Shown here: piece by piece, positions 34,655 through 43,264 of the stretch
Layout of the letters: the number at the start of each line of letters is the position of its first letter
How positions within the stretch are numbered: the stretch's first letter is position 1
Assembly: GCA_965232575.1 (NCBI GenBank)
Contig: CBDDPZ010000007.1
Location: 558,001-622,000, forward strand
From: Bin5 sp965232575
GTDB lineage: Bacteria; Chloroflexota; Anaerolineae; Caldilineales; Caldilineaceae
Length of the DNA stretch: 64,000 nucleotides
Direction of reading: 5' to 3'
The notes under the pieces: generated by a model
The model's input: only the letters and a program-made list of their open reading frames with translations
What the model was told of the DNA's origin: nothing
The model's database searches: none
Program-made: the position numbers and the translations under genes

Positions 34655-35733
34655 CCACACAGAACTCCGATAGCGCAGACGTCTCGACTGCACAGGAAAA
34701 TGGCCAAGGCGAGGTGCTGCTGAGTGTTCAGAATCTGAAAATGCACTTCCCCATCACCCGCGGCATCATTCTGCAGCGGCAGGTGGGCAGCATCAAGGCC
34801 GTGGATGGCATCACTTTCGAGTTGATGCGCGGCGAAACACTTGGCTTGGTCGGAGAATCCGGCTGCGGCAAATCCACCACCGGGCGCGCCATTCTGCAGC
34901 TGTACGAACCTACAGCTGGCGAGGTCGTCTTTGAAGGGCAGGACCTGACCGAGATCAACAGCGGTGAACTCCGCCGCATGCGCCGCCGCATGCAGATGAT
35001 CTTTCAGGATCCCTACGCCTCGCTCAACCCCCGCATGACCGTCGGCAGCATCGTCGGCGAACCGCTGGAAGTTCACAAAATCGGCGGCAGCCGCCGCGAG
35101 CAACAGCAGCGCGTTCAGGAGCTTCTCGAAATCGTCGGCCTGAATCCCTACTTTATCAACCGCTATCCACACGAATTCTCCGGCGGCCAGCGGCAGCGCA
35201 TTGGCGTAGCCCGAGCCCTGGCGGTCAACCCTTCTTTTATCGTCTGTGATGAGCCAATATCAGCCTTGGACGTCTCGATTCAGGCACAGGTGATCAATCT
35301 TCTCGAAGACTTGCAGAGTGAAATGGGGCTGACCTACCTTTTCATCGCCCACGATCTCTCCGTAGTGCGCCATATCTCCGACCGCATCGCCGTGATGTAT
35401 CTAGGCAAAATCGTCGAGTTGGCGGACCGCGAGGTACTGTACGAAAACCCGCTCCATCCCTATACGCAGGCCCTCCTTTCAGCCGTGCCGATTCCTGACC
35501 CACAGGTCGAAAAGAAAAGGCAGCGCATCATTCTTGAAGGCGACGTTCCCAGCCCCGCAGAGCCGCCAACCGGCTGTAACTTCAACACCCGCTGCCCACA
35601 GGTAATGGACATCTGCCGTCAGTACGAGCCTTCATTTACCGATGTGGGCGATGGGCACCGCGTTGCCTGCTTCCTGTACGACGAGGTCGAGGCCCTGAAC
35701 GAAGAAGGCCAGACGGTCTCAGTCGCCGCCTGA
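34651..35733 (+). CDS. Peptide ABC transporter ATPase (DppF/OppF type)
   Basis: The 360-residue partner ATPase. Walker A GESGCGKSTTGRA (about 69-81), MIFQDPYASLNPRMTV, signature FSGGQRQRIGVARAL and Walker B FIVCDEPISALDVSIQ are all intact. The C-terminal CNFNTRCPQVMDICRQ cysteine motif is typical of OppF/DppF. The N-terminal part has the OppF-like LKMHFPITRGI insertion. It forms a heterodimer with the preceding gene. A strong hairpin follows the stop (35741-35768). Confidence 0.93.
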   Translation: MTTQNSDSADVSTAQENGQGEVLLSVQNLKMHFPITRGIILQRQVGSIKAVDGITFELMRGETLGLVGESGCGKSTTGRAILQLYEPTAGEVVFEGQDLTEINSGELRRMRRRMQMIFQDPYASLNPRMTVGSIVGEPLEVHKIGGSRREQQQRVQELLEIVGLNPYFINRYPHEFSGGQRQRIGVARALAVNPSFIVCDEPISALDVSIQAQVINLLEDLQSEMGLTYLFIAHDLSVVRHISDRIAVMYLGKIVELADREVLYENPLHPYTQALLSAVPIPDPQVEKKRQRIILEGDVPSPAEPPTGCNFNTRCPQVMDICRQYEPSFTDVGDGHRVACFLYDEVEALNEEGQTVSVAA

Positions 35734-35740
35734 CCAATTG

Positions 35741-35768
35741 GGCAGGGGGCAATATATTGCCCTCTGCC
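35741..35768 (+). terminator. Strong hairpin at the end of the ATPase operon
   Basis: GGCAGGGGGCAAT (35741-35753) pairs with ATTGCCCTCTGCC (35756-35768) over 13 positions with one G-U pair and a two-base loop, eight bases after the stop codon. No U-tract follows, so it may act as a processed 3' end or factor-assisted terminator. Confidence 0.5.
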
Positions 35769-35780
35769 ATCCACATCCGA

Positions 35781-35850
35781 CTGTGATTTTGGGAGATTAT
35801 TGGGATTAACACCAGCCTCCGCCGTTGCCGTTAATCACAGTTCAGACATC
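35781..35850. repeat. Dispersed intergenic element, copy 1 (CTGTGATT...AATCACAG)
   Basis: CTGTGATT (35781-35788) and AATCACAG (35833-35840) are inverted, followed by TTCAGACA. The same ends, with a similar GATTATT-containing interior, recur at 38037-38078, and a partial copy (ATCACAATTCAGA) is near 36702. Confidence 0.5.
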
Positions 35851-35902
35851 GGCGCTACCCCTCTGTTCCTGTCGAAGCCCTGACTGCAGTTTCTAGTTTT
35901 TA

Positions 35903-35943
35903 GTGGCTGGCTGCCGTTGCCGTTGCTGACTACTGAAAACTGG
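35903..35943. repeat. 41-bp dispersed repeat, copy 1
   Basis: A 41-base sequence beginning GTGGCTGGCTGCCGTTGCCG and ending CTACTGAAAACTGG matches 36717-36757 with a single mismatch. Shorter CTGACTACTRAAAACTG pieces occur elsewhere (near 58200). Confidence 0.6.
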
Positions 35944-35964
35944 CTACTGAAAATTGCCGTTCCG

Positions 35965-36669
35965 CTACTGCTCGGCCGTCTCGTTCTGATCCTGTAAAAA
36001 GCAGAAAATACTTTCCAATATGCCCGCGACCGCCAGCTCCGGCTCCTGTGTCAGCAGTCTGCCGTCGCCGCCCAGAAAGCCCAGTTCCAGGATTGCCGTC
36101 GGCGTCGTCGGCAGGACCTTGCGAAACGCGTGGTAGTAGGTCATGTCGTGAGTAATTGAATGGGAGTGAAGCGGCAGGCCCGTCTGCGCCGCGTACTCCC
36201 TATTGATGCAGTCGACCAACCTCTTGTCGGTTGTGGGTATCGCGCTGTTCAACGGATAGGCCGCCTTGAAACCGCTGGCAGCGATACAGCTGTCCGCGTG
36301 CAGGCTCAAGAGAAGGTCGACGTCCAGGTTGTCCAACCTTTCGTCGTATTCCTCCAGCACCATGACATCCAGACCCGCGTCCTCCAACTCCACCCGCACC
36401 AGTTCGGCAATGCGCGCCACAACCTCGACCTCCAGCAATGTTGGCGCGTTGCTCTCCCCGCAGACTGCGCCAGAGTCATATCCGGCGTGACCGCTGATCA
36501 GCGCCACTGTTTCCCGTTCCGGTGTTGGTGTGATCAGGGTGAGGCGTTCAATCGGGCTCGGCATCAGGTACTGTAGGCCTGTCGCCGCCAGATAGACGAT
36601 GCCAGCAAAGAGGATGACGCTGATAATGAGGAAGACCCGCTGCAATCTGCGTATCAGAACAATTCGCAT
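35965..36669 (-). CDS. Membrane-anchored N-acetylmuramoyl-L-alanine amidase (Amidase_3)
   Basis: A 234-residue protein with an N-terminal membrane anchor (about 10-33) and a zinc amidase domain. It shows ISGHAGYDSGAVC (first His), EVEVVARIAELV with a conserved Glu, LLLSLHADSC (second zinc His) and ILELGFLGGDGRLL with the catalytic Glu. This is the Amidase_3 arrangement that cuts the bond between muramic acid and L-alanine in peptidoglycan. It should act outside the membrane in wall remodelling. It is divergent from the RodZ-like gene, fitting a cell-wall context. Two cysteines near the active-site strands (in GAVCGES and ADSCIA) might form a disulfide. Confidence 0.85.
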   Translation of the reverse strand: MRIVLIRRLQRVFLIISVILFAGIVYLAATGLQYLMPSPIERLTLITPTPERETVALISGHAGYDSGAVCGESNAPTLLEVEVVARIAELVRVELEDAGLDVMVLEEYDERLDNLDVDLLLSLHADSCIAASGFKAAYPLNSAIPTTDKRLVDCINREYAAQTGLPLHSHSITHDMTYYHAFRKVLPTTPTAILELGFLGGDGRLLTQEPELAVAGILESIFCFLQDQNETAEQ

Positions 36670-36716
36670 TATCGAATGAAAGGATGCCCCAAATCCCGGA
36701 AATCACAATTCAGAAG

Positions 36717-36757
36717 GTGGCTGGCTGCCGTTGCCGTTACTGACTACTGAAAACTGG
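36717..36757. repeat. 41-bp dispersed repeat, copy 2
   Basis: This matches 35903-35943 at 40 of 41 positions, in the same orientation. The two copies flank the amidase gene, which hints at an intergenic mobile or recombinogenic sequence. Confidence 0.6.
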
Positions 36758-36772
36758 TGTTCCGGCCGGATT

Positions 36773-36801
36773 TTGAGAGAATAGATTCGGCTGTGTAAAA
36801 T
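36773..36801 (+). promoter_or_regulatory. Sigma-70 promoter of the RodZ-like gene
   Basis: TTGAGA (36773-36778) and TAAAAT (36796-36801) with 17 bases between. The ATG is only 12 bases after the -10 box, so the transcript is nearly leaderless. Confidence 0.65.
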
Positions 36802-36812
36802 ACACTCTGACC

Positions 36813-38036
36813 ATGAGCGAAAACGCCACCTTCCTTGACTCCCCAACCGCGTCTCCAGAAGGCGGAACCGGCGGCAATGTACCCGGTCTTCCGTCTTTAC
36901 AGTCTTTAGGCGCCATATTGCGGGATCGCCGCGAAAGCGCCGGAATCCCGCTTTCAGAAATCGAACACGCGACGCGCATTCGTCAGAAATACCTGGCCGC
37001 TATCGAAGCGGACGAGTGGCATCTCCTGCCGGGCGAGGTCGTCGGCCGCGGCTTCCTCCGAAATTACGCCTACTATCTCAATCTCGACCCCAATCAGATG
37101 ATCGACCGCCGGCGGGCCATGGCCGACAACAGCCTCTCCCGCACTCTGGCAAGTACCAGTACCGGGGTGAGGTTGCCTCCGGTGCGCCCTGTAGACTACC
37201 GGCCCCAGGACGTAGATCTCGAACATACAGCCTTCTCAACCCGTATGTCCGAGTTCTTTGAGTCTGTTCGCGACTGGCTCGTGCCCATAATGGCGGCCAT
37301 TCTCATCGTCCTGGTTGTGCTTGTCATCGTTTGGAGCCTTCGAACGATGGGCGGTGAGATCGGAAGTGCTCTGTCGACCATACAGGATAGGATCTCCTCA
37401 ACAATCGACGGGGACCGTGTTCGGCAAAACGGGCCAACTGACGGCTCCGGCGGCGCCGACGAAACTGCTTCGGGCGCCGCCCCGGTCGCGACAGTGGTCA
37501 TCCCTTCTCCGACCGCCACGCCCACCATGACCCCGACCGCTACCAACACGCCCCTGCCCACGCCGACTCAGACCCCAGTCCCTGCACCTGCCCCCTCCGC
37601 AACGGCGACCGCAACACCCTCGCCAACTCCCACCGAGGAGCCGCCGGAGGAAGCTCCGCCCCCGCAGCAGGAACCGCCGCCGGCCATCGTTCCTGTAACC
37701 TGCTCCGACAGCCGCTTGGCCATCTTCTCACCCGGCATCAATCAGACCGTCAGCGGCTTAGTGCCGGTTACAGGCCGGGCCACGCACGAACAGTTCGACT
37801 TCTACAAGCTGGAGGTCGCGTCAGGCGCCAACGCCTCCCAGGGCTTCACCTGGTTCGATGGCAGCGACCGGTCCGGGAGCGGCGGTGCCAAAGGACCGCC
37901 CGTCGACAACGGTACCCTCGGCCACTTCAACAGCGCCGGTGTGGCCAACGGCGCCTACACCATTCGCCTGACAGTTGTCGATACAAGCAGCAACTACCCC
38001 ACTCCCTGCCAGGTCACAATCAACGTGCAAAACTAA
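36813..38036 (+). CDS. RodZ-like membrane protein with N-terminal HTH
   Basis: A 407-residue protein with RodZ architecture. A cytoplasmic Xre/HTH_25 domain (about 30-100; LGAILRDRRESAGIPLSEIE, then GRGFLRNYAYYLNLDP) is followed by one transmembrane helix (about 154-174). A long Thr/Pro/Ala-rich extracellular linker comes next (about 230-292), and then a C-terminal globular beta domain with two cysteines (about 297-405). RodZ links the MreB cytoskeleton to the wall machinery. The C-terminal domain differs from standard RodZ and looks Ig-like; similar modules in other Chloroflexota are uncharacterised. It is probably expressed from its own near-leaderless promoter. Confidence 0.82.
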   Translation: MSENATFLDSPTASPEGGTGGNVPGLPSLQSLGAILRDRRESAGIPLSEIEHATRIRQKYLAAIEADEWHLLPGEVVGRGFLRNYAYYLNLDPNQMIDRRRAMADNSLSRTLASTSTGVRLPPVRPVDYRPQDVDLEHTAFSTRMSEFFESVRDWLVPIMAAILIVLVVLVIVWSLRTMGGEIGSALSTIQDRISSTIDGDRVRQNGPTDGSGGADETASGAAPVATVVIPSPTATPTMTPTATNTPLPTPTQTPVPAPAPSATATATPSPTPTEEPPEEAPPPQQEPPPAIVPVTCSDSRLAIFSPGINQTVSGLVPVTGRATHEQFDFYKLEVASGANASQGFTWFDGSDRSGSGGAKGPPVDNGTLGHFNSAGVANGAYTIRLTVVDTSSNYPTPCQVTINVQN

Positions 38037-38078
38037 CTGTGATTTTGAGGGATTATTTGCGGAAATCACAGTTCAGAC
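38037..38078. repeat. Dispersed intergenic element, copy 2, between convergent stops
   Basis: CTGTGATTT (38037-38045) and AAATCACAG (38063-38071) form a perfect 9-bp inverted repeat, followed by TTCAGACA. It starts right after the RodZ-like stop and contains the stop of the opposing metallophosphoesterase, so it could serve as a bidirectional transcription end. Confidence 0.55.
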
Positions 38079-39268
38079 ACCGCTCCGTCGCCGCCGGTAA
38101 GCGGACGCGCCGGCAGTAGCCGGATAAAAGTGACATGCGGCGGCGCGCCGAATCGGACCGGAACACCCTCTCCCAGTCCGCGATGGACATAAACCTGCGT
38201 CCTCCCGCGCCGCGAGTAGCCTGACGCTTCACCGCGGGACAACTGTTCCGTCTGCGTATAAGTGGGCCCAATCAGCGGCAGAACGATCTGCCCGCCGTGC
38301 GTATGACCGGACAGAATCAGGTCCGCGCGACCGGCTGCCGCGGCCTCCATAATGTCCGGATTGTGTGACAGCAATACCGTAGGCGCGTCCTGGGGCACGC
38401 CCTCCAGACTTCCGTGCAGGTCCGGCCGTCCTTCCAACAGGTCCTCGATGCCGACCAGGTAGACGTCAGTCTCCCCCAATCGCACAGCCCGGTTATCCAG
38501 GAACTGCATGCCCCGTTCCTCCAACTCCCGACGCAGACGGCCAATGTTATTGACACCGGCCGGCTCCCCGTCAAAACGGTTCGAAAGCAGGTACCGCCCA
38601 AAGCGATACAGATCGCGAAGACCTGCCCTACTGAATTCCGCTGTCTCCGAAGAGTAACGAGCGCCATTGCTAGCGGCGTTCTCCGCCTCCCGCGCCCGGA
38701 AAAGCCGCCATGAGTATAACGGCGCCCTTCTCATGTTATAGAAAACATGGTCATGGTTGCCCGAAACGGCAAACGCGCCCAGGCGGGGCTTCGGAAGGCA
38801 GTCGATCAGCGCCAGGACATTGTCCAGGCCACTATCGTTGTGCAGGAAGTCGCCCGTATGGATGAGCAGATCGATCTCCTCGCCCGCTGTCGCCCGCCGA
38901 ACCTGCTCGATCTTCGCATGCTCACGGCGGTCCGCTCCCCGAAAATGCGTGTCCGACAGATGGAGAATGTGCAACCCCTCGCTCGGCAGCCCCGCCTTGT
39001 CACGCAACAGCCGCACCGCCAGCCTCTCCGTTCGCACGTCAAATGGCTCATACAGAAACGCGTAGCCGCCAAGAGCCGCGCCCAGCCCGGCTACTGCCCC
39101 CAGACCGGCCCACAGCACAGGTACGCGCCGCCTTCCATCTTCGTCTTTCGGACCAGTTTCGACAAGCGTAGGACGGACGCCTTTCCGGCCTCTTCCGGCT
39201 TTTCCGCTTCCCTCTGTACCTGCAATCATTCCTGCCTCTGATCTCTTGGAGACCGCAGCCGACGACAC
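38066..39268 (-). CDS. Membrane-anchored metallophosphoesterase
   Basis: A 400-residue calcineurin-like phosphoesterase. All metal motifs are present: LHLSDTHFRG (D, H), LIHTGDFLHN (GD), VSGNHDHVF (GNHD), LLSHNPD (H) and LILSGHTHGGQ (GHTHxG). A transmembrane helix lies around residues 52-72, after a basic N-terminal tail. Relatives such as YkuE/YaeI hydrolyse phospholipid headgroups at the membrane surface. The start is uncertain: the ATG at 39268 is followed by another at residue 14, and neither has a strong ribosome-binding site. It is convergent with the RodZ-like gene. Confidence 0.85.
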   Translation of the reverse strand: MSSAAVSKRSEAGMIAGTEGSGKAGRGRKGVRPTLVETGPKDEDGRRRVPVLWAGLGAVAGLGAALGGYAFLYEPFDVRTERLAVRLLRDKAGLPSEGLHILHLSDTHFRGADRREHAKIEQVRRATAGEEIDLLIHTGDFLHNDSGLDNVLALIDCLPKPRLGAFAVSGNHDHVFYNMRRAPLYSWRLFRAREAENAASNGARYSSETAEFSRAGLRDLYRFGRYLLSNRFDGEPAGVNNIGRLRRELEERGMQFLDNRAVRLGETDVYLVGIEDLLEGRPDLHGSLEGVPQDAPTVLLSHNPDIMEAAAAGRADLILSGHTHGGQIVLPLIGPTYTQTEQLSRGEASGYSRRGRTQVYVHRGLGEGVPVRFGAPPHVTFIRLLPARPLTGGDGAVSEL

Positions 39269-39539
39269 CGCTCACACGCGCGGCACGAAAAATCAATCGT
39301 ACCGGAGGAAGCGCCCTTTGGCAACCTTTCCGCCCACTCCGGTAGGGGTGCACCCCAGATTTGGGGGCGCCTCACTGGGATCGCGGGCGTCTCGCCCGCA
39401 GCCTGTGCAGTTGGACAGAGGCAGTCGGAAACTCGCCCCCATTTTGAATCGCACCCTCCGGTAGGGGTAGGCCTTGTGCCTGCCCGTCTCCCCCGCTCCT
39501 TCCCGACCAATTCCAGACCCTCCACGACTTTCACGCTCC
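39269..39539. other. Palindrome-rich intergenic region
   Basis: No gene recognised. It contains the palindrome GGGGTGCACCCC (39345-39356), a 7-bp hairpin GCGGGCG-TCT-CGCCCGC (39383-39399), and a 13-base direct repeat CTCCGGTAGGGGT at 39337-39349 and 39456-39468 that brackets them. This looks like a small non-coding repeat element. Confidence 0.5.
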
Positions 39540-39569
39540 TTGTGGATCGGCCTTTCAATGCTGTATAAT
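39540..39569 (+). promoter_or_regulatory. Promoter of the family-1 sugar ABC operon
   Basis: TTGTGG (39540-39545), 18 bases, then a perfect TATAAT (39564-39569). It lies about 77 bases before the ATG at 39647, which has AAGGAGG upstream. Confidence 0.6.
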
Positions 39570-39646
39570 CCCCACGCAACCCCGTCCTGAAACGCCACGC
39601 TCTCATCTCAGTCGATTCAGCACAGCGCGAAACAAGGAGGCAATCT

Positions 39647-41050
39647 ATGAATCAGCAGCTCAGCAGACGACGATTCCTGCACTTCTCCGGCGCCGCCCTG
39701 GGCACAGCAGCCCTGGCCGCCTGTCAACCGGCCGCACCGGCGGGCTCGGGAGAGATGAGTGAAGAACAACCGGCCGCCGAACGCGTCCAGATCGAGTTCC
39801 TCGGCATGCCTGGCAGCCCCGATCTCATCCCCGAGGAGCAGGAGCTTTTCCACGACGAAAATCCGAACATCGAGTGGGTTCTGGTACAGCAGGCCCAGGG
39901 CACATCCCGCCTCGAGCAACTCATGGCCTTGGTCGTGGCCGGCACACCGCCGGACACCTCCCGCGTCGAAAGCGACGTCTACAGGACCTTCGCGCATCTG
40001 GGTCTTCTTCTCCCTATCACCTCCTACATCGAAGCCGATCCCGAATTCTCCGCGGCCGACTATTGGATCCAGCCCCAGGAAAACGACCGCCAGGTCTACC
40101 AGGGTGAGAGCTACGGCATCGGTTCCTGCTGGGTCGCGCCCCACTTCTACTACAACGTCTCCCTCTTCGAGGAACTCGGCGTCGAACCCCCCAGCAACGA
40201 CCCTGAAGAGGCCTGGGGCTGGGACGACTTTCTTGCCATCGCAACCGACCTGACCGTCGACGTCAATGGCAACCACCCCGGCGACGCCGACTTCGACGCC
40301 AACAACATGGAACGCTGGGGCGTCAACTGGCCCACCTGGTGGATCCCCCTCCATGCCGCCGTCCAGTCAAACGGCTCAGACTGGATCGACGCCGAATCCG
40401 AGAAAATCGTTCTCGACAGCCCCGAAGCGATTCAGGCGTTACAGAACATCGCCGACCTCCGCATCGCCCACGGCGTTATGCCCCGCACCGAGGCCCTGGA
40501 GGCGCTCGGCATGGGCGGCACCCAACTCCTTGAAACCAAGAAAGTCGCCCTCCAGGTGGACGGCTCCTGGGCCCTTTCCTGGAGCTGGGGGATCGAAGGC
40601 GGCATCGGCACCGCCGTCCTGCCCGCGATGCAGCGCCCCGGCACCGACATGCAGGCCCACCTCGTCACCGTCGTCAAAGACGCAGAAAACCCGGACGAAG
40701 CCTGGGAGCTGATTCGTTTCCTCTCCTCTCCCTGGTACCAGGAGCGCTACTGCCGCTCCGGCCTCTGGCTCCCCAGCCAGAACGCGCTCATGACCGAAGA
40801 GTCGATCGCCGACTGGTGTGTGGCGCCCGAGCATCCGCCCGGCTACGAACTGATCGTCACCAAGTACGCGCCCAACTACGGCCACTACCTCACCATGCCG
40901 GTCGGCTACGTAAAGGCCGCCGAAACCGCCCTCAACCCGGTCTTCAGCCAGATCTTCAACGGTGAAGCTCGCGCCGAGGACGTTCTGCCAGCAGCCGTAG
41001 CCGAGGCCAACCAGATCATGGAGACCGAACAGGCGCGCCCCACATCCTAG
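39647..41050 (+). CDS. Sugar ABC transporter substrate-binding lipoprotein (family 1)
   Basis: A 467-residue extracellular solute-binding protein (SBP_bac_1/8 type). The N-terminus carries a twin-arginine motif (LSRRRFLHFSG, 5-15) and a lipobox LAACQP (about 24-29), so it is a Tat-exported lipoprotein. The mature protein begins with an Ala/Pro/Glu linker and then shows the typical strand VQIEFLGMPGSPD, the cluster IEWVLVQQAQGTSRLEQLMA, and repeated Trp-rich ligand-binding stretches (GWDDFLA; WPTWWIP). It is followed by two MalF/MalG-type permeases. No ATPase is encoded in the cluster; a shared MsmK/UgpC-like subunit elsewhere is expected. Confidence 0.92.
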   Translation: MNQQLSRRRFLHFSGAALGTAALAACQPAAPAGSGEMSEEQPAAERVQIEFLGMPGSPDLIPEEQELFHDENPNIEWVLVQQAQGTSRLEQLMALVVAGTPPDTSRVESDVYRTFAHLGLLLPITSYIEADPEFSAADYWIQPQENDRQVYQGESYGIGSCWVAPHFYYNVSLFEELGVEPPSNDPEEAWGWDDFLAIATDLTVDVNGNHPGDADFDANNMERWGVNWPTWWIPLHAAVQSNGSDWIDAESEKIVLDSPEAIQALQNIADLRIAHGVMPRTEALEALGMGGTQLLETKKVALQVDGSWALSWSWGIEGGIGTAVLPAMQRPGTDMQAHLVTVVKDAENPDEAWELIRFLSSPWYQERYCRSGLWLPSQNALMTEESIADWCVAPEHPPGYELIVTKYAPNYGHYLTMPVGYVKAAETALNPVFSQIFNGEARAEDVLPAAVAEANQIMETEQARPTS

Positions 41051-41150
41051 TCGGCGTCCTTCCTCTGCGAGATCAGAGGGAACTGGACAGGACAGCGCAG
41101 GCCTCCTTCACGCCTCCCAGCCGCCTTCCTGACCCGTGCAATATGCAGTA

Positions 41151-41202
41151 AAGCTGGCTACAGGTAGACCGTTACGCCCCCAGGGGCGCCTGTAGCCAGC
41201 TT
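41151..41202 (+). promoter_or_regulatory. 14-bp hairpin between binding protein and permease
   Basis: AAGCTGGCTACAGG (41151-41164) and CCTGTAGCCAGCTT (41189-41202) are perfect complements. The enclosed loop has a second small stem (CGCCCC/GGGGCG). The arm ends 14 bases before the permease ATG, close to its ribosome-binding site GGAG, so it could lower permease expression relative to the binding protein. Confidence 0.6.
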
Positions 41203-41216
41203 CGCGGAGAACCGTC

Positions 41217-42140
41217 ATGGCAGTAGAAGCGCACAGAACCAGATTGCCCTGGCCCCGCACCCGCCGCGCGCGCCGCGCCCTCACCGGCTACTTCTTCATC
41301 TCCCCCTTCATCCTCGGCTTCTTCCTCTTCTTTGTCGGACCCGCCCTCGTCGCCGCCTGGCTCACCATGTTCGACTGGAACATGATCCGCCCCCCTTTCT
41401 TCATCGGCCTCGGCAACTTCAAAAAAATGTTCGCCGACGACCTCTTCTACCAGTCCCTCAAAGTGACCGCCTACTTCTCCCTCGTCTCTGTGCCGGTCGG
41501 TCTGGTCCTGAGCTTTTTCCTTGCGCTCCTGATGAACTTCAAAACGCGCAGCATCGCCGTTTTCCGCACGATCTACTACCTTCCCAGCATCGTCCCCGCC
41601 GTCGCCAACGCTGTCCTGTGGAGCTTCGTTCTCAATACCGAGTTCGGCCTCCTGAACGCCCTCCTGGATTTCATCGGCCTCCCCAAAATCGCCTGGCTGC
41701 AGGAGCCCGAATGGGCCATGCCCGCCATCATCCTCATGAGTCTCTGGGCCCTTGGCGCCACCATGGTCATCTACCTCGCCGGCCTCCAGGGCATTCCACA
41801 ATCGCTCTACGAAGCCGCCGAAATCGACGGCGCCGGCCGCTGGGCCAGTCTCATAAACGTGACCATCCCGCTCATGTCCCCCGTGATCTTCTTCAACCTC
41901 ATCATCGGCATCATCGGCTCCTTCCAAATTTTCACCGCCGGCTTCCTCATCACCGGCGGCGGCCCGCAGCATGCCACCCTGTTCTACGTCCTCTATATCT
42001 ATCGCAACGGCCTCCAGTATTTCGACATGGGCTACGCTTCCCTGCTGGCGTGGGTCCTCTTCTTCCTCATCTTTGCACTCACCCTGCTCGTCTTCAAATA
42101 TGTAGGCCGCTATGTCTATTACGAAGATGTCGGCAGCTAG
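41217..42140 (+). CDS. Sugar ABC transporter permease (MalF/UgpA type)
   Basis: A 307-residue permease with six helices. The N-terminus RRALTGYFFISPFILGFFLF (about 20-39) is typical of UgpA/LacF. The EAA coupling loop reads LYEAAEIDGAGRWASLINVT followed by IPLMSPVIFF, and ITGGGPQHATLF is the family late motif. It pairs with the next gene. The ATG at 41217 has GGAG nine bases upstream. Confidence 0.92.
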   Translation: MAVEAHRTRLPWPRTRRARRALTGYFFISPFILGFFLFFVGPALVAAWLTMFDWNMIRPPFFIGLGNFKKMFADDLFYQSLKVTAYFSLVSVPVGLVLSFFLALLMNFKTRSIAVFRTIYYLPSIVPAVANAVLWSFVLNTEFGLLNALLDFIGLPKIAWLQEPEWAMPAIILMSLWALGATMVIYLAGLQGIPQSLYEAAEIDGAGRWASLINVTIPLMSPVIFFNLIIGIIGSFQIFTAGFLITGGGPQHATLFYVLYIYRNGLQYFDMGYASLLAWVLFFLIFALTLLVFKYVGRYVYYEDVGS

Positions 42141-42218
42141 CCGCCTGCCTTCGGCGTCTGCCTGGACCAGCCGCGCAGACGCCGACCCGAGAGTGGCGTA
42201 ACAAGCGCCAGAACCCTG

Positions 42219-43094
42219 ATGAGCGCATCGACACGCACGACCGCAACCCAGCTCCTGGACAACGAACGCTTCTGGCGGACCTTCGTCTGGACCGTCCTGC
42301 TCGCCGGCGCCGTTGTCATGATCCTGCCCTTCCTCTGGCTGCTATCCAGCTCCCTCAAAACGGAGCTTGGCGTCTTCCGCTATCCGCCCGAATGGATCCC
42401 GGATCCCCCGCAGTTCAGTAACTATATTGACGCCTGGACAACCAGACCTTTCGGCCTTTATCTCCGCAACACGATAGTAATCCTCCTGCTGAACGAAATC
42501 GCCGTCCTTGTCTCCGCTTCCTTCTGCGCTTACGGCTTTGCCCGCATCGACTTTCCCGGCCGCAACATCTGGTTCGCCATTTTGCTCGCCACCGTCATGC
42601 TGCCCGGCATCGTCACTATGATCCCCCAGTTCGTCATCTTCAGCCGCATCGGCTGGGTCAACACAATCCTGCCCCTCACCGTACCCTTCTTCTTCGGCGG
42701 CGGCGCCTTCAACATCTTCCTCCTGCGCCAGTTCTTCCGCACCCTCCCTGCCGAGCTCGCCGACGCCGCCTACATCGACGGCGCCAGCGAAATCACCATC
42801 TACTGGCGCATTATGCTCCCCCTCGCCAAACCCGCCCTCGCCACCATCGCCATCTTCACCTTCATCGGCACCTGGAACGACTTCATGGGCCCTCTCCTCT
42901 ACCTCGCCAAGGACCCCAACAAATTCACCGTCGCCCTTGGCCTCGCCATGTTCCGCACCGCCTTCGCCGGCCGCACCCGCTGGGACCTCCTCATGGCCGC
43001 CTCCACCATGATGATCATACCCGTCATCTTTGTCTTCTTCGTCGCCCAACGCTACTTCATCCAGGGCATCGCCATCAGCGGCCTGAAGGGTTAG
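42219..43094 (+). CDS. Sugar ABC transporter permease (MalG/UgpE type)
   Basis: A 291-residue permease partner. It has the periplasmic block FPEW-like YPPEWIPDPPQFSNYIDAW (about 57-75), a TM region with MLPGIVTMIPQFVIF, the EAA loop LADAAYIDGASEITIYWRI followed by MLPLAKPALA, and the C-terminal QRYFIQGIAISGLKG that is nearly invariant in the MalG family. It starts 78 bases after the previous gene. No ATPase follows; the next locus is an unrelated, broken exporter. Confidence 0.92.
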   Translation: MSASTRTTATQLLDNERFWRTFVWTVLLAGAVVMILPFLWLLSSSLKTELGVFRYPPEWIPDPPQFSNYIDAWTTRPFGLYLRNTIVILLLNEIAVLVSASFCAYGFARIDFPGRNIWFAILLATVMLPGIVTMIPQFVIFSRIGWVNTILPLTVPFFFGGGAFNIFLLRQFFRTLPAELADAAYIDGASEITIYWRIMLPLAKPALATIAIFTFIGTWNDFMGPLLYLAKDPNKFTVALGLAMFRTAFAGRTRWDLLMAASTMMIIPVIFVFFVAQRYFIQGIAISGLKG

Positions 43095-43264
43095 CCCTCA
43101 CTCCTCTTTACTCTCTCCTCGACGAGATCATCCACTGGACATGGCATGGTAGTTACCTGAATGCCAACCACTGACTACTGCAGTTCTCCCTTGACGCACA
43201 TGATAAAATCAGCGGGAACAACCCCTCGGCCGTCTCCGCCAATGGCTGGCCACGGGAGAATCCG

